Source: Enterococcus crotali
GTDB lineage: Bacteria > Bacillota > Bacilli > Lactobacillales > Enterococcaceae
Assembly: GCF_000633635.1 (NCBI RefSeq)
Contig: NZ_AYPQ01000007.1
Coordinates: forward strand, 30,899-94,898
Reading direction: 5' to 3'
Length of the DNA stretch: 64,000 nt
A program made the position numbers and the translations under genes. The number at the start of each line of letters is the position of its first letter. Positions within the stretch are counted from its first letter, which is position 1. The notes beneath the pieces were generated by a model. It saw only the letters and a program-made list of their open reading frames with translations, ran no database searches and had not been told where the DNA came from. Positions 1 through 9,284 of this stretch are shown here, in pieces.

Positions 1-996
1 TTAGCTCAACAGTTTAAAACGTATAAAACCCAAGGAAATTACAATAACGACATTGGCTTGCCGTATACTATTTTACATATGCCAAATGATACAGAAAAGC
101 TGATTTTAGAAATGGGGATGGATCATGCTGATGAGATTGATTTTTTATCGAAATTGGCTCAGCCAGAGGTAGCTGCAATTACAATGATCGGTGAGGCTCA
201 TATAGAAAATCTCGGATCAAGAGCAGGAATTGCACAAGCAAAGATGGAAATCACTTCAGGACTCACTGAAAATGGTTTGCTGATCATTCCAGCAGACGAA
301 CCTTTGCTCTTGCCTTTAATTAAGGAAGTGCCGCAAACAATCAAAACATTCGGCTTAGATCACGCGGACTGTAAAGCTACGATCATTGAAGCACAAAAAG
401 AATATACAACATTTAAAATCAGTGGATCAGATACGTTGTTTACGATCCCAGTTCCAGGTAAATACAATGTTGGCAACGCCTTGATTGCAATTACTATTGG
501 TCAATGGTTTAATCTTACGGAAGAAAAAATCCAAGCCGGGTTAGCTGATTTTCAATTAACTAAAAATCGGACTGAATGGCTAAGAACTAGCTCAGAGATC
601 GAGCTTCTAAGTGATGTCTATAATGCCAATCCAACGGCAATGAATCTAGTACTGGATAGCTTCAGCCAGATGCCTACCCAAGGAAAACGAGTAGCGGTTT
701 TAGGGGATATGCTTGAATTAGGTCCAGATTCAGCTAAGATGCATGCCTCTGTCAGTGAGCATTTAAACCCCTCTGAGGTCATAGAAGTTGTATTGTATGG
801 AGAGCAGATGCAGGCTTTGTATGATGCACTAACGAAAAAATATCAAGAAAGTCATATTCACTACTTTAAAAAAGAAGAGAAAGAAAGCTTGATCCATACC
901 ATACAATCGATTCTAAAACCTAAAGATATGGTTGTTTTAAAAGCAAGTAATGGCATGGGTTTAAATGAAGTTGTTACGAAACTTCTCGAAATGTAG
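1..996 (+). CDS. murF: UDP-N-acetylmuramoyl-tripeptide--D-alanyl-D-alanine ligase, C-terminal part (cut by window start)
   Basis: MurF adds D-Ala-D-Ala to UDP-MurNAc-tripeptide, the last cytoplasmic step in making the peptidoglycan precursor. The reading frame is open from base 1, so the N-terminal ATP-binding loop lies outside the window; 331 codons remain. The Mur-ligase motif TQGNYNNDIGLP opens the visible part. The central domain continues with GEAHIENLGS, and the C-terminal domain has DVYNANPTAMN and VLGDMLELG, typical of MurF rather than MurE or MurC. A TTG at 58 lies within the gene and is not a start. A hairpin downstream probably ends the transcript before cshA. Confidence 0.95.
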   Translation, partial: LAQQFKTYKTQGNYNNDIGLPYTILHMPNDTEKLILEMGMDHADEIDFLSKLAQPEVAAITMIGEAHIENLGSRAGIAQAKMEITSGLTENGLLIIPADEPLLLPLIKEVPQTIKTFGLDHADCKATIIEAQKEYTTFKISGSDTLFTIPVPGKYNVGNALIAITIGQWFNLTEEKIQAGLADFQLTKNRTEWLRTSSEIELLSDVYNANPTAMNLVLDSFSQMPTQGKRVAVLGDMLELGPDSAKMHASVSEHLNPSEVIEVVLYGEQMQALYDALTKKYQESHIHYFKKEEKESLIHTIQSILKPKDMVVLKASNGMGLNEVVTKLLEM

Positions 997-1332
997 CGAG
1001 CTTTCATAAAACTTGCTGAAAATATAAAACTATGCTAAAATAACCTATTGCCGGAAGATCGAAGTAGATAAATCGAAAGTACCTATTGAAGATACTTTTC
1101 TATCATATAAAGATTAAAAAAGCTGAACGAACTCGTTTGGCTTTTCTAGTGCCTGTAGCTTCATAAGGTGGATTTTTCGGTAACACTAATGAGAAAATAA
1201 GCAAAACCTATGTTGAAAGGTTACTGATTCCATGAACATTTTCGAAGTTAGTGAAAGTCAAATCACCTGTAACATCATTTTTAGAAGAAAAAAATTTTCT
1301 TCTGCAACAAACACTATTTAGGAGGATATCAT
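997..1332. other. murF-cshA intergenic region with a long cshA leader
   Basis: These 336 bases hold no credible gene. They contain a terminator-like hairpin near 1117-1145 and a second perfect A/T-rich inverted repeat at 1283-1303 (arms AGAAGAAAA and TTTTCTTCT). The second lies about 30 bases before the cshA start and has no T tract, so it may shape the 5' end of the cshA mRNA. Long leaders on RNA helicase genes are common and can be autoregulated or cold-responsive; that role here is inference. Confidence 0.5.
1117..1145 (+). terminator. Probable terminator after murF
   Basis: The arms AAAAGC..AACGA and TCGTT..GCTTTT pair around a 2-base loop with one internal mismatch and are followed by TCT. 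The stem is weak and the T tract is short. Confidence 0.5.
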
Positions 1333-2880
1333 TTGAAATTTAAAGAACTAGGCTTAGAACCAGACTTATTGGCATCGATCGAGCGCTCAGGATTTGAAGA
1401 AGCAACACCAATCCAGGAGGAAACAATCCCTCTAGCATTACAAGGAAAAGACGTAATTGGACAAGCACAAACAGGAACTGGTAAAACAGCTGCTTTTGGT
1501 CTTCCAATGTTACAAAAAATCGATACATCAAAACGTATGTTACAAGGGATCGTTATTGCTCCAACTCGTGAGTTAGCAATCCAAACGCAAGAAGAATTAT
1601 ACCGTTTAGGCCGCGATAAAAAAATTCGTGTGCAAGCAGTATACGGCGGAGCAGACATTAGTCGCCAAATCCGTGGACTAAAAGAAAATCCACATGTGGT
1701 TGTCGGAACACCTGGACGTTTATTAGATCATATCAATCGTCGTACACTAAAACTAGATACAATTGAAACGTTAGTTTTAGATGAAGCAGATGAAATGTTG
1801 AACATGGGATTCTTAGAAGATATCGAAAAAATCATCTCTAAAATTCCGTCAACTCGTCAAACATTGCTATTTTCAGCAACAATGCCGCCAGCAATCAAAA
1901 ACATTGGCGTGAAATTCATGAAAGAACCAGAACACGTGAAAATCAAAGCGAAAGAAATGACAGCTGATTTGATCGATCAATACTACGTACGCTCAAAAGA
2001 TTTCGAAAAATTCGATATCATGACTCGTTTACTTGACGTTCAAACACCGGAGCTAACAATTGTTTTTGGTCGTACTAAACGTCGTGTAGATGAATTAGCA
2101 CGCGGCCTAGAAGCACGCGGATACAAAGCTGAAGGAATTCATGGTGATTTATCACAGCAAAAACGTATGAGCGTTTTACGTTCATTCAAGAGCGGTAACT
2201 TAGATATTTTAGTTGCAACAGACGTAGCAGCTCGTGGACTAGATATTTCAGGTGTTACACACGTATATAACTACGATATCCCACAAGATCCAGAAAGCTA
2301 TGTTCACCGTATCGGCCGTACTGGTCGTGCTGGTAAAGGCGGAATGTCAGTGACTTTCGTTACACCAAACGAAATGGGCTACTTGCATGTCATCGAAGAA
2401 TTAACGAAAAAACGCATGACACCATTACGTCCACCAAGTGAACAAGAAGCGTTCAAAGGACAATTAGGAGCAGCGCTTGAAACGGTTGAAGAAAAATTAG
2501 CAGAAAATGGTCTAGAAAATTACTTACCTTCTGCTGAAAGTCTTTTAGAAAAATATTCTGCTGAAGATTTAGCAGCATTATTACTAAAAACAATTTCCAA
2601 AGACCCATCAGATGCTGTACCAGTGAAAATTACACCGGAACGTCCATTACCATCAAATAAAAAAGGCTTCAATAAAAATAATCGCAGCGGTGGCGGTGGA
2701 AATAGCCGTAACCGTAATAAAAACGGTGGCGGCGGTTACCGTGGCAACAAAAATAACAAAGGTACTGGAGCTGGCGGCAGTGGAAACGGCGGCGGTTACA
2801 ATAAGAGCAAAGACAATCGTTCAGCAAAACGTCACAACGATAAAAAACGTAGCTTTGTTATTAGAGACAACTCAAATTAA
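1333..2880 (+). CDS. cshA: DEAD-box RNA helicase CshA
   Basis: This ATP-dependent RNA helicase of the CshA family acts in RNA decay, ribosome assembly and cold adaptation. All core motifs are visible: the Q motif near residues 24-30 (ATPIQEE), motif I AQTGTGKT at 45-52, PTRELA near 78, TPGR near 126, DEAD at 150-153, SAT at 181-183, [10 protein letters not shown], and HRIGRTGR. The C-terminal tail of about 80 residues is rich in Gly, Asn, Arg and Lys, as in firmicute CshA, and probably binds RNA. The TTG start is chosen because AGGAGG lies 7 bases upstream. The gene is monocistronic, flanked by hairpins. Its length of 515 residues fits the family. Confidence 0.95.
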   Translation: MKFKELGLEPDLLASIERSGFEEATPIQEETIPLALQGKDVIGQAQTGTGKTAAFGLPMLQKIDTSKRMLQGIVIAPTRELAIQTQEELYRLGRDKKIRVQAVYGGADISRQIRGLKENPHVVVGTPGRLLDHINRRTLKLDTIETLVLDEADEMLNMGFLEDIEKIISKIPSTRQTLLFSATMPPAIKNIGVKFMKEPEHVKIKAKEMTADLIDQYYVRSKDFEKFDIMTRLLDVQTPELTIVFGRTKRRVDELARGLEARGYKAEGIHGDLSQQKRMSVLRSFKSGNLDILVATDVAARGLDISGVTHVYNYDIPQDPESYVHRIGRTGRAGKGGMSVTFVTPNEMGYLHVIEELTKKRMTPLRPPSEQEAFKGQLGAALETVEEKLAENGLENYLPSAESLLEKYSAEDLAALLLKTISKDPSDAVPVKITPERPLPSNKKGFNKNNRSGGGGNSRNRNKNGGGGYRGNKNNKGTGAGGSGNGGGYNKSKDNRSAKRHNDKKRSFVIRDNSN

Positions 2881-2943
2881 TAAATCTATAGATAGTAGCA
2901 ATGAAAAGTAATTGGTTTTCGTTTTACTAATAATTGGATTTTA

Positions 2944-2982
2944 AGAGGGGAAACAAAGCTTTTATGCTTTGTTTTCCCTTCT
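2944..2982 (+). terminator. Rho-independent terminator after cshA
   Basis: GGGGAAACAAAGC pairs with GCTTTGTTTTCCC around a short TTTTAT loop, followed by TTCTTTT. This is a strong stem with a T-rich tail. Confidence 0.85.
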
Positions 2983-3072
2983 TTTATTAATTTTTACATT
3001 ATTATGTGGAAAAATTGTTAAAATTTGATAGAATAAGAGTAATTTATAAAATAAAGGAGAGGGCTTGAAAGA

Positions 3073-3426
3073 ATGATCAAAGGAATTGGTATAGACATGG
3101 TAGAACTTTTAAGAATCGAAAAAATTATCAACAATAAGCCTTCTTTTATCCAACGGGTTCTCACCAATGATGAATATGTCCTTTTTCAACAATTACCGCA
3201 TAAACGTCAAGTTGAGTTTTTAGCCGGACGTTTTGCTTGTAAGGAAGCATTCTCTAAGGCATGGGGCACTGGAATCGGCAGTGTGGGATTACAGGATATC
3301 GAAATCCTAAAAGAAGCCAGCGGAGCGCCTAAGGTGACAAAATCTCCACATGAAGGCACGGTATTTGTTTCAATTTCACACACGGATACTTTTGCAGTTG
3401 CACAAATTATTTTAGAAGTTGATTAA
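3073..3426 (+). CDS. acpS: Holo-[acyl-carrier-protein] synthase
   Basis: AcpS transfers 4'-phosphopantetheine from coenzyme A to apo-acyl carrier protein, which activates fatty-acid synthesis. The 117-residue protein has the family size. It starts with GIGIDMVEL (metal-binding Asp8) and carries AGRFACKEAFSKA, with the second metal ligand Glu58. The C-terminal VSISHTDTFAVA strand is also conserved. The ATG at 3073 is preceded by AAGGAGAG. An upstream TTG at 3064 runs into a stop and is not used. The acpS-alr-mazF order is common in Bacillales and Lactobacillales. Confidence 0.96.
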   Translation: MIKGIGIDMVELLRIEKIINNKPSFIQRVLTNDEYVLFQQLPHKRQVEFLAGRFACKEAFSKAWGTGIGSVGLQDIEILKEASGAPKVTKSPHEGTVFVSISHTDTFAVAQIILEVD

Positions 3427-3558
3427 AAAGCTATGGAATAAAGGTTGAAACGAAAGCTGTCGTTCAGCGTTTACTAGAATTTATACGATGTGAAAGGTAA
3501 ACTTCGATAGCAAAATTATTTCCGTTTCGATCATAAAAGAAAGAAGGACACAATACAT

Positions 3559-4677
3559 ATGGCAGTAGGATGGCATCGTCCCACAAAATTAGTGATCGAT
3601 ACACAGGCGATTAAAGAGAATGTTTACAATGAGGTCAAACGAATGCCGCAAGGGACAGAATTATTTGCGGTAGTCAAAGCGAATGGATATGGACATGGAG
3701 CTGTTCAAACGGCTAAGGCGGCCATTCAGGGAGGTGCTACTGGCTTTTGTGTAGCAATCTTAGATGAAGCAATAGAACTACGTGAAGCCGGCATTACAGA
3801 GCCGATACTCATTTTGAGTGTTGTAGATGTTTCTTACATAGATTTGCTGCTGAAATACGATTTATCCGTCACAGTAGCAACACAGGAATGGCTGGAACAA
3901 GCAATCGAGCAGATGAAGCATATAGAGATACAAACACCATTGAAAATACATATAAAAGTCGATACAGGTATGGGACGCATTGGTTTTACTACACCGATGG
4001 CTGTAAAACAAATCGTTGAATTGGTACAATCAACCGAATCACTTTTTTGGGAAGGCTTATTCACTCATTTTGCTACAGCTGATGAAAAAGATACAAGCTA
4101 TTTTGAAAAACAAGCACAGCGTTTTAAGGAAGTCTTAGCAGTACTTTTTGAGTTGCCAAAATATGTTCACGTCAGCAATAGTGCAACAGCGCTTTGGCAT
4201 CCTGAAAATGTGGGGAATATGATTCGATTTGGTATAGCAATGTATGGATTAAATCCATCGGGACAAGTATTGCCTGAGGTGTATCCGTTAAAACCTGCAC
4301 TTAGCCTAGTATCTGAATTGATTCAGGTCAAAGAACTTTCAGCTGGTGAAGGAATTGGTTATGGAAATACGTATACGACAGGTAGAAATGAATGGGTCGG
4401 CACTGTACCAATTGGTTATGCAGATGGCTGGTTGCGGCATTTACAAGGTTTTTCAGTCTTAGTAAATGGTAAGAAATGCGAAATTATCGGGAGAATCTGT
4501 ATGGATCAATGCATGATTCGCTTACCGGAACAAATGACAATAGGAACACGCGTCACACTGATCGGACAGGATCATGGGGAAAATATCACAATGCAGATGG
4601 TGGCAGATAAATTAGAGACGATCCACTATGAAGTAGCATGTACGTTTTCTGAACGTATGCCAAGGGAATACAAATAG
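3559..4677 (+). CDS. alr: Alanine racemase
   Basis: Alr is a pyridoxal-phosphate enzyme that interconverts L- and D-alanine to supply D-Ala for peptidoglycan. The PLP lysine is Lys40 in FAVVKANGYGHG. The second catalytic residue, a Tyr, lies in GEGIGYGNTY near residue 268, followed by GYADGW and MDQCMIRL. The length of 372 residues matches fold-III alanine racemases. The ATG has a GAAGGA ribosome binding site. The stop is 15 bases before mazF and no terminator separates them, so the two are probably co-transcribed. Confidence 0.96.
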   Translation: MAVGWHRPTKLVIDTQAIKENVYNEVKRMPQGTELFAVVKANGYGHGAVQTAKAAIQGGATGFCVAILDEAIELREAGITEPILILSVVDVSYIDLLLKYDLSVTVATQEWLEQAIEQMKHIEIQTPLKIHIKVDTGMGRIGFTTPMAVKQIVELVQSTESLFWEGLFTHFATADEKDTSYFEKQAQRFKEVLAVLFELPKYVHVSNSATALWHPENVGNMIRFGIAMYGLNPSGQVLPEVYPLKPALSLVSELIQVKELSAGEGIGYGNTYTTGRNEWVGTVPIGYADGWLRHLQGFSVLVNGKKCEIIGRICMDQCMIRLPEQMTIGTRVTLIGQDHGENITMQMVADKLETIHYEVACTFSERMPREYK

Positions 4678-4692
4678 AATAGGAGGTTTCAA

Positions 4693-5073
4693 ATGGTCAA
4701 AAGGGGTGACATATATTTTGCAGACTTATCCCCTGTTGTAGGATCAGAACAAGGGGGAGTACGTCCAGTACTAGTCATACAAAATAATTTAGGAAATCAT
4801 TTTAGTCCGACGATCATCGTAGCGGCGATTACAGCAAAAATGGCTAAGCCAAAATTACCGACACACATAGGAATTAATTCCGAAGAAACTGGGATCGAAC
4901 GTGACTCAGTCATTTTATTAGAACAGATCCGCACCATTGATAAAATACGATTAAAAGAAAAAGTTTGTCATTTAGGAATAGAAATCATGGATTCTGTTGA
5001 CCGAGCTTTGGGAGTCAGCGTAGGAATTCATGAAACAGAACTAGAAGAAGAAAATCTTGGTACATATCGTTGA
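4693..5073 (+). CDS. mazF: MazF/PemK-family mRNA interferase
   Basis: This belongs to the MazF (NdoA) family of ribosome-independent endoribonucleases that cut mRNA at short sequences. The diagnostic start VKRGDIYFADLSPVVGSEQG is followed by RPVLVIQN with the catalytic-type Arg24, then AAITAK. AGGAGG lies directly upstream of the ATG. In Bacillus a mazE/ndoAI antitoxin gene sits between alr and this gene; here only 15 bases separate them. The protein is 126 residues, slightly longer than B. subtilis NdoA, and looks intact. Antitoxin control must come from elsewhere or be absent. Confidence 0.93.
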   Translation: MVKRGDIYFADLSPVVGSEQGGVRPVLVIQNNLGNHFSPTIIVAAITAKMAKPKLPTHIGINSEETGIERDSVILLEQIRTIDKIRLKEKVCHLGIEIMDSVDRALGVSVGIHETELEEENLGTYR

Positions 5074-5205
5074 AAGTATCGGGTATTAGTGAAAGAACAT
5101 AAGACATAGTCGATTTTTGTCAGCAACGCAAAAAAAGATGCCTGAGACAATGAAATTATCCTTGTAGTCACATTGTTACTTACTTATATTGTTATTTTTC
5201 ATTCT

Positions 5206-5346
5206 TTAGTAAATAGTCGCCAAAATACTGATACCTACTACAAACATAAGGGAAACAGCTGAAATATAAATGACTTTATTCGATTCCAATAATAAAAAAA
5301 TACTAAAATTTATCAAGTGAGCGGCTATTTTTATTGACTTTTTCAT
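5206..5346 (-). CDS. Possible 46-residue membrane peptide (weak)
   Basis: On the minus strand an ATG opens a 46-codon frame, starting MKKSIKIAAHLINF and ending ISILATIY. It is almost wholly hydrophobic, with one or two short membrane segments. No Shine-Dalgarno sequence precedes the ATG, and the frame faces away from its neighbours. Small hydrophobic peptides like this occur as type I toxins or by chance in AT-rich DNA. I do not recognise a family. This is a low-confidence entry that covers part of the 409-base gap between mazF and the next gene. Confidence 0.2.
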   Translation of the reverse strand: MKKSIKIAAHLINFSIFLLLESNKVIYISAVSLMFVVGISILATIY

Positions 5347-5363
5347 GCGTTTATAAAAAAAAG

Positions 5364-5392
5364 TTGGCAATAGCTCAACGTAATGTTACAAT
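5364..5392 (+). promoter_or_regulatory. Sigma-A type promoter for the 5.5-8.0 kb genes
   Basis: TTGGCA (5364-5369) and TACAAT (5387-5392) are separated by 17 bases; each hexamer matches consensus at 5 of 6 positions. It lies about 90 bases before the next start codon, and the intervening sequence is AT-rich. Confidence 0.65.
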
Positions 5393-5482
5393 AAACTATG
5401 TATAATTGGGTGGAAAGTGGATAACTTTCAAAAAAATAGATATATTTAGTGTTTTTTTATTAAGGGATAAAGGAGTTTATAT

Positions 5483-6187
5483 TTGATGACGATTTTCATG
5501 TTCGTGTTAGTAGTATTGCTGTTTCTTTTTTTCTGCTATCAGCTTTATGTTCGATTCCAATTGGAGAGCTTGGATTCTGATAGTCCAAAGATGAAACGTA
5601 AAATTAACTTTTATAAGTACCAAGAGAACAACCGATCAATATTATTTTTGATGATTGCTGCAATTATTTTTTGCTTAATATTGTTTGGGATATTGTATAA
5701 TCAAGATGCTTTAAGAAAAGATAATAAAGACTTAGAATTGAAGATAGGAGAAATCAAGGAGGCCAGAGGCGGAGCTTCTGGCGCTGAGATTGAGAGTTAC
5801 AAAGAAAACACCTTGAAACTGGCCGAATTTCCTTGGAAAAAAGTTGTCGAAAGCCGAGATGCACAAAGTTTAGATAACTACGAACTTTCATTTGTAAGAG
5901 ATTGGCAGCCCTTTTTTGGTGAAGCAAATGTAACGATCCTGATTAGTCAAAAAACGGAGACATTGACAATTTCAGTCTTTCCAACAGCTTTGACATTTAG
6001 TGATTTCCAAACGGCTGAAAAAAATATCGAGCCATTTATCAAAGAATTACAGCCAGTGAAAGAAATCAAAATGATGGATTTTAACTTTACATATCGAGAT
6101 AAATCAAACAAACTATCTAAAAAATCGATCGTTTACACAAGAGAATTAAAAGACAGTAACTTAGAAAAAGTAGAACTGAACAAATAG
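5483..6187 (+). CDS. Conserved membrane protein of unknown function
   Basis: I do not recognise a named family. The 234-residue protein has an N-terminal membrane helix (about residues 3-22), a short basic loop, a second helix (about 51-72), then a soluble domain of about 160 residues. That domain begins with a short charged coiled coil and probably lies outside the cell. TTG at 5483 and ATG at 5486 are adjacent possible starts behind AAAGGAG. It is followed after 35 bases by the coiled-coil gene, with no terminator between, so the two probably form an envelope-related operon. Confidence 0.75.
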   Translation: MMTIFMFVLVVLLFLFFCYQLYVRFQLESLDSDSPKMKRKINFYKYQENNRSILFLMIAAIIFCLILFGILYNQDALRKDNKDLELKIGEIKEARGGASGAEIESYKENTLKLAEFPWKKVVESRDAQSLDNYELSFVRDWQPFFGEANVTILISQKTETLTISVFPTALTFSDFQTAEKNIEPFIKELQPVKEIKMMDFNFTYRDKSNKLSKKSIVYTRELKDSNLEKVELNK

Positions 6188-6222
6188 AGTAAGAAAGAAC
6201 AAAAAGACGGGGTGTAAAAGGC

Positions 6223-7578
6223 ATGGCAAAGAGACGGCTAATAAAAAAAATAAATGAAGTTTCCGAAGAAGAATTAACACAAGATGTAGATTTCAATTCA
6301 GATAATGAACAACCGCCTGTTAGTGTAACAACTACAAATAATAGCAACCTACTGGCTGAACAAGAACAAGAGATTACGCGCTTAAGAGAATTGATCAAAG
6401 AATACAGAATGCAGGAATCTGAATTTGAACAAAACAAAGAAGAAAATTTCCGTTTATCTCAACAAAATAAACAATTAGTAATCAAGGTTGAAAGCAATCA
6501 AGATGAACTTGAATTATTGAAAGAGAAGAACGATGAACTAGCAACACAGCTTAATCAAAAAGAAACAGAAATTTTTGAACTGGAAGAAGCAACTGAAGCA
6601 GCTGATTCTTCAGAAGAAATCACTCGCTTGAAGGCACAAATCGAAGAACTGAAAAAAGAAAACGTGAGTGGCCAAGAACAGATTGCTTATCTAGAAACGG
6701 CACTTATTGAAAAAGATAAAGCATTGGAAACACAAATTCTTGAAAAAGAAAAAGAAATACAGCAGTTAAAAGCTGATTTAGCAGCCCGAGGAACAATCGG
6801 AGAAAAACAAGAAGCATTGGAGACGGTGAAGATGGAATTAGAATCATTGAATGAAAAACTTCAAACTACTGATAAAGAAAATCAAGAATTAACACAAAAA
6901 CTTGCTGATCTTCAAGAACAAATGCGTCGTTTACAACAAGAAAATCAAGAATTGAAAGATAAAGAAATCACTTTATCAACAAATAGTGATGTTTCGGTTG
7001 ATAACAGCCGCGTTGAAGAATTGAAAAAAGAATTAGAAACAGTTCTAACAGAAAAAAGCGAATTGGAAACAAACCTAGGACGTATCCAAGGCTTAAACGA
7101 TAAATATTCTATTCAAAAAAATGTGTTTGAATCTGAATTAGCTGGCTTAAGAAGCATCTATAAAGAAAAAGAAGAAGAACTAGAAAACTTAAATGCTGAA
7201 CTTGAAACAATGCGCAGCATGTCTGCAACAGGCGAAGCTACAGGAAATCAATTAGCTGAACTGTTACAAGCGAAACAACAAATCAACGACCTATTGTTGA
7301 AAAATCAATCTTTACAAGAAGAAGCATTGAAATCACAACAAGAGATCGGTGAAGTAATGGTTTCTGCTAAGAAAGAAGCCAATCGTATCATCAGTGAAGC
7401 ACAAGTTGAAGCAAAACACATGGTCAATTCAGCCGAACTTGAAATGCTGAACATTGGCAATCGTGCGAAAAATATTTCTAATGAAGTAGAAGAGTCTAAA
7501 AATGAAGTAATGACGATTTACCGTGAACTAGAAGAACGTTTAAGTAAATTATCACGCTTAGATAAAACTGGAAACTAA
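6223..7578 (+). CDS. Long coiled-coil protein with DivIVA-like C-terminal segment
   Basis: The 451-residue protein is almost entirely heptad-rich coiled coil (Glu, Lys, Gln and Leu) with no signal peptide or membrane segment, so it should be a cytoplasmic scaffold. The C-terminal 80 residues (KKEANRIISEAQVEAKHM and what follows) resemble the C-terminal half of DivIVA/GpsB-type proteins, where A-x-x-I-x-x-A repeats drive assembly at the membrane. The N terminus is basic (MAKRRLIKK). Function in cell division or polar growth is inference from this resemblance and from the neighbouring envelope genes. The start has a GGGGTG ribosome binding site. Confidence 0.75.
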   Translation: MAKRRLIKKINEVSEEELTQDVDFNSDNEQPPVSVTTTNNSNLLAEQEQEITRLRELIKEYRMQESEFEQNKEENFRLSQQNKQLVIKVESNQDELELLKEKNDELATQLNQKETEIFELEEATEAADSSEEITRLKAQIEELKKENVSGQEQIAYLETALIEKDKALETQILEKEKEIQQLKADLAARGTIGEKQEALETVKMELESLNEKLQTTDKENQELTQKLADLQEQMRRLQQENQELKDKEITLSTNSDVSVDNSRVEELKKELETVLTEKSELETNLGRIQGLNDKYSIQKNVFESELAGLRSIYKEKEEELENLNAELETMRSMSATGEATGNQLAELLQAKQQINDLLLKNQSLQEEALKSQQEIGEVMVSAKKEANRIISEAQVEAKHMVNSAELEMLNIGNRAKNISNEVEESKNEVMTIYRELEERLSKLSRLDKTGN

Positions 7579-7610
7579 ACGATCATAAAACAAATGAAGG
7601 GAAGAACAAT

Positions 7611-8009
7611 ATGAAAAAACGAATCAAAAAAAAACATCTGATACCGTTGGTTTTTTCTATAATATTGTTTAGTACTGCGGGCTATTTCATGTCTGATTCA
7701 TTAGTATTAGGGGCATCAGTAGGCGGTGAGGCTGGAACTGCACCGGTAGCAGACACAACGACAGTCGCACCTGAATCGGCTCCAGTAGCTCCGGAAGTAG
7801 AACAATCTACGGGGGAAACAACCGAAAATAGTGCTACTACCCAAAGCAAAGCAAAAGAAGTTCCTAAAGAAGTCTACGTTGTAAAAGATGGTCAGACGTT
7901 ATGGGAGATTGCTCAAGATTCTGGCTTATCAGTTCAAACATTAATGAATAAAAATCAGCTTAGTAGTAGCGTCATCGTTGAAGGACAAGAATTAGTATTC
8001 GATCGTTAG
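7611..8009 (+). CDS. Small exported LysM-domain protein
   Basis: This 132-residue protein has an N-terminal basic region and hydrophobic stretch (about residues 10-33) acting as a signal peptide or anchor. A Pro/Ala/Thr/Glu-rich linker follows, then one C-terminal LysM domain (about residues 86-130: VYVVKDGQTLWEIAQDSG with a closing GQELVF). LysM domains bind the glycan of peptidoglycan, so it is probably a wall-associated protein; no enzymatic domain is present. It follows the coiled-coil gene by 33 bases and is closed by a strong terminator, so it is the last gene of this transcript. Confidence 0.85.
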   Translation: MKKRIKKKHLIPLVFSIILFSTAGYFMSDSLVLGASVGGEAGTAPVADTTTVAPESAPVAPEVEQSTGETTENSATTQSKAKEVPKEVYVVKDGQTLWEIAQDSGLSVQTLMNKNQLSSSVIVEGQELVFDR

Positions 8010-8033
8010 TGAGAAGTTACAGAGCGGATTTTA

Positions 8034-8080
8034 GGTGAGCAAAGCAAAACAATAAATGTTTTGCTTTGCTCACTTTTTCA
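8034..8080 (+). terminator. Strong rho-independent terminator after the LysM gene
   Basis: GTGAGCAAAGCAAAACA pairs with TGTTTTGCTTTGCTCAC around an ATAAA loop, followed by TTTTTC. Confidence 0.92.
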
Positions 8081-8212
8081 ATATAAGAGAAGTCTGTGGA
8101 AACTAAGAGGTAGAATTTTCTTCTAGTGAGTTGATTTTTCTTTTGTATGGAAAAATATACAGCAGTCTGTTATTCTTAATGGAGAGTATTAATCGGTATA
8201 ATGAGGTGTATT

Positions 8213-9060
8213 ATGGATGAAATAATAGAGCGTTTTGAAAGATTAAAACGACAATTAAAAAGGAAATTCAGTAAAAATAATAAATCAAAAAATAAACGTA
8301 CAAATACGAATAGAAAACGCCCCCAATCAGGAGTCAAAAAGAAACGGCCTCAACCAAGAGAGCGAATTGAACCAACTAGAGAAGAACCAAGAAATAGACC
8401 AAGACCAAAAGAAGAACAGATCAGAAACGCAACACCAACGAATAAAAAGCGAAAAAAGAAGAAATTAACGAAGGAAGAGTTTGAGAAAAGAAAAAGAAAA
8501 AAAGAAAAGAAAGTATTGTCGAAATCGTTAAATTTATGCTGCCAGTTGTATTGTTTGCCATTTTTGTTTTTTTCTTTATCCTAAATACTTCCCCTCATAT
8601 GGTTGATGGCGATTCAATGAAGCCAACACTTTTAAATGGTGATCGGGTCATTGTCCGTCGTACGAAGGAACCAAAAAGATATGAGATCATCACATTTAAG
8701 CCGCCTGTAAAAAGTGATTTTCAATATGTAAAACGAATTATCGGGATGCCCGGGGACTTAGTTTGGACTGAAGGCAGCGACTTATTCATCAATCATCAAG
8801 CTGAAGCTTTGCCAAAAGCCTCAGAATTATCTGCTGCAAATGAATTGCCCGATGGAACGATCAAAGTAAATATCTCTGAGGATAGTTTGGCTCAAATGTC
8901 ACAATTAAAAAAAATTCCTAAAGGGTATTATTTTGTTTTAGGAGACAACAGAAATAATTCCAGCGACAGTAGAGCTTTTGGTTTAGTCGATGGCCAGGCG
9001 ATCGAAGGAGTTGTTTCATTCCGATTTGCTCCATTTAACAATATTGGTTGGATTAAATAA
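8213..9060 (+). CDS. Type I signal peptidase with basic N-terminal extension, frame broken at an A run
   Basis: Signal peptidase I removes Sec signal peptides at the outer membrane face. The catalytic part is complete from 8536: one membrane helix, the Ser27 nucleophile in GDSMKPT, Lys66 in YVKRIIGMPGD, and LGDNRNNSSDSR (numbered from the ATG at 8536). That ATG has no ribosome binding site, and no other start exists in its frame after a stop at 8482. The preceding frame starts at ATG 8213 behind TGAGGTG and codes a very Lys/Arg-rich cytoplasmic tail. It passes into the catalytic frame if one base is added in the seven-A run at 8497-8503, giving 282 residues. A deletion error, a real mutation or slippage on the A run are all possible. 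Confidence 0.8.
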
Positions 9061-9088
9061 AAACGATAATTTTTTATCGTTTTTTTAT
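9059..9088 (+). terminator. Terminator after signal peptidase I
   Basis: AAAAACGATAA pairs with TTATCGTTTTT around a short T loop, ending in a run of T. Confidence 0.8.
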
Positions 9089-9182
9089 TTATAATTAATT
9101 ATTATAAATGATAAAAAGAGCATAAAAAAATCATTATCATTTTATTATTATCATAATTACTATTCTCATTAAATTTACTAGA

Positions 9183-9221
9183 CGCAAAGAAAACAGAGAA
9201 CATCAAGAGGGAGTTCTCTGT
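9183..9221 (-). terminator. Terminator of the minus-strand Mga-type gene
   Basis: ACAGAGAAC (9193-9201) pairs with GTTCTCTGT (9213-9221). Read on the minus strand, the stem is followed by TTTTCTTT and lies about 65 bases past the stop of the regulator. Confidence 0.75.
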
Positions 9222-9284
9222 TATAATTTCAGATAGTAGCACAAATCATAAATGCTAGTTATTTTGTATCGATCAACTGAATAA

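Noticed and set aside
8196..8201. Perfect TATAAT before the signal peptidase gene
   Set aside because: Transcription from it would start at or after the ribosome binding site, leaving none in the mRNA, and no -35 fits.
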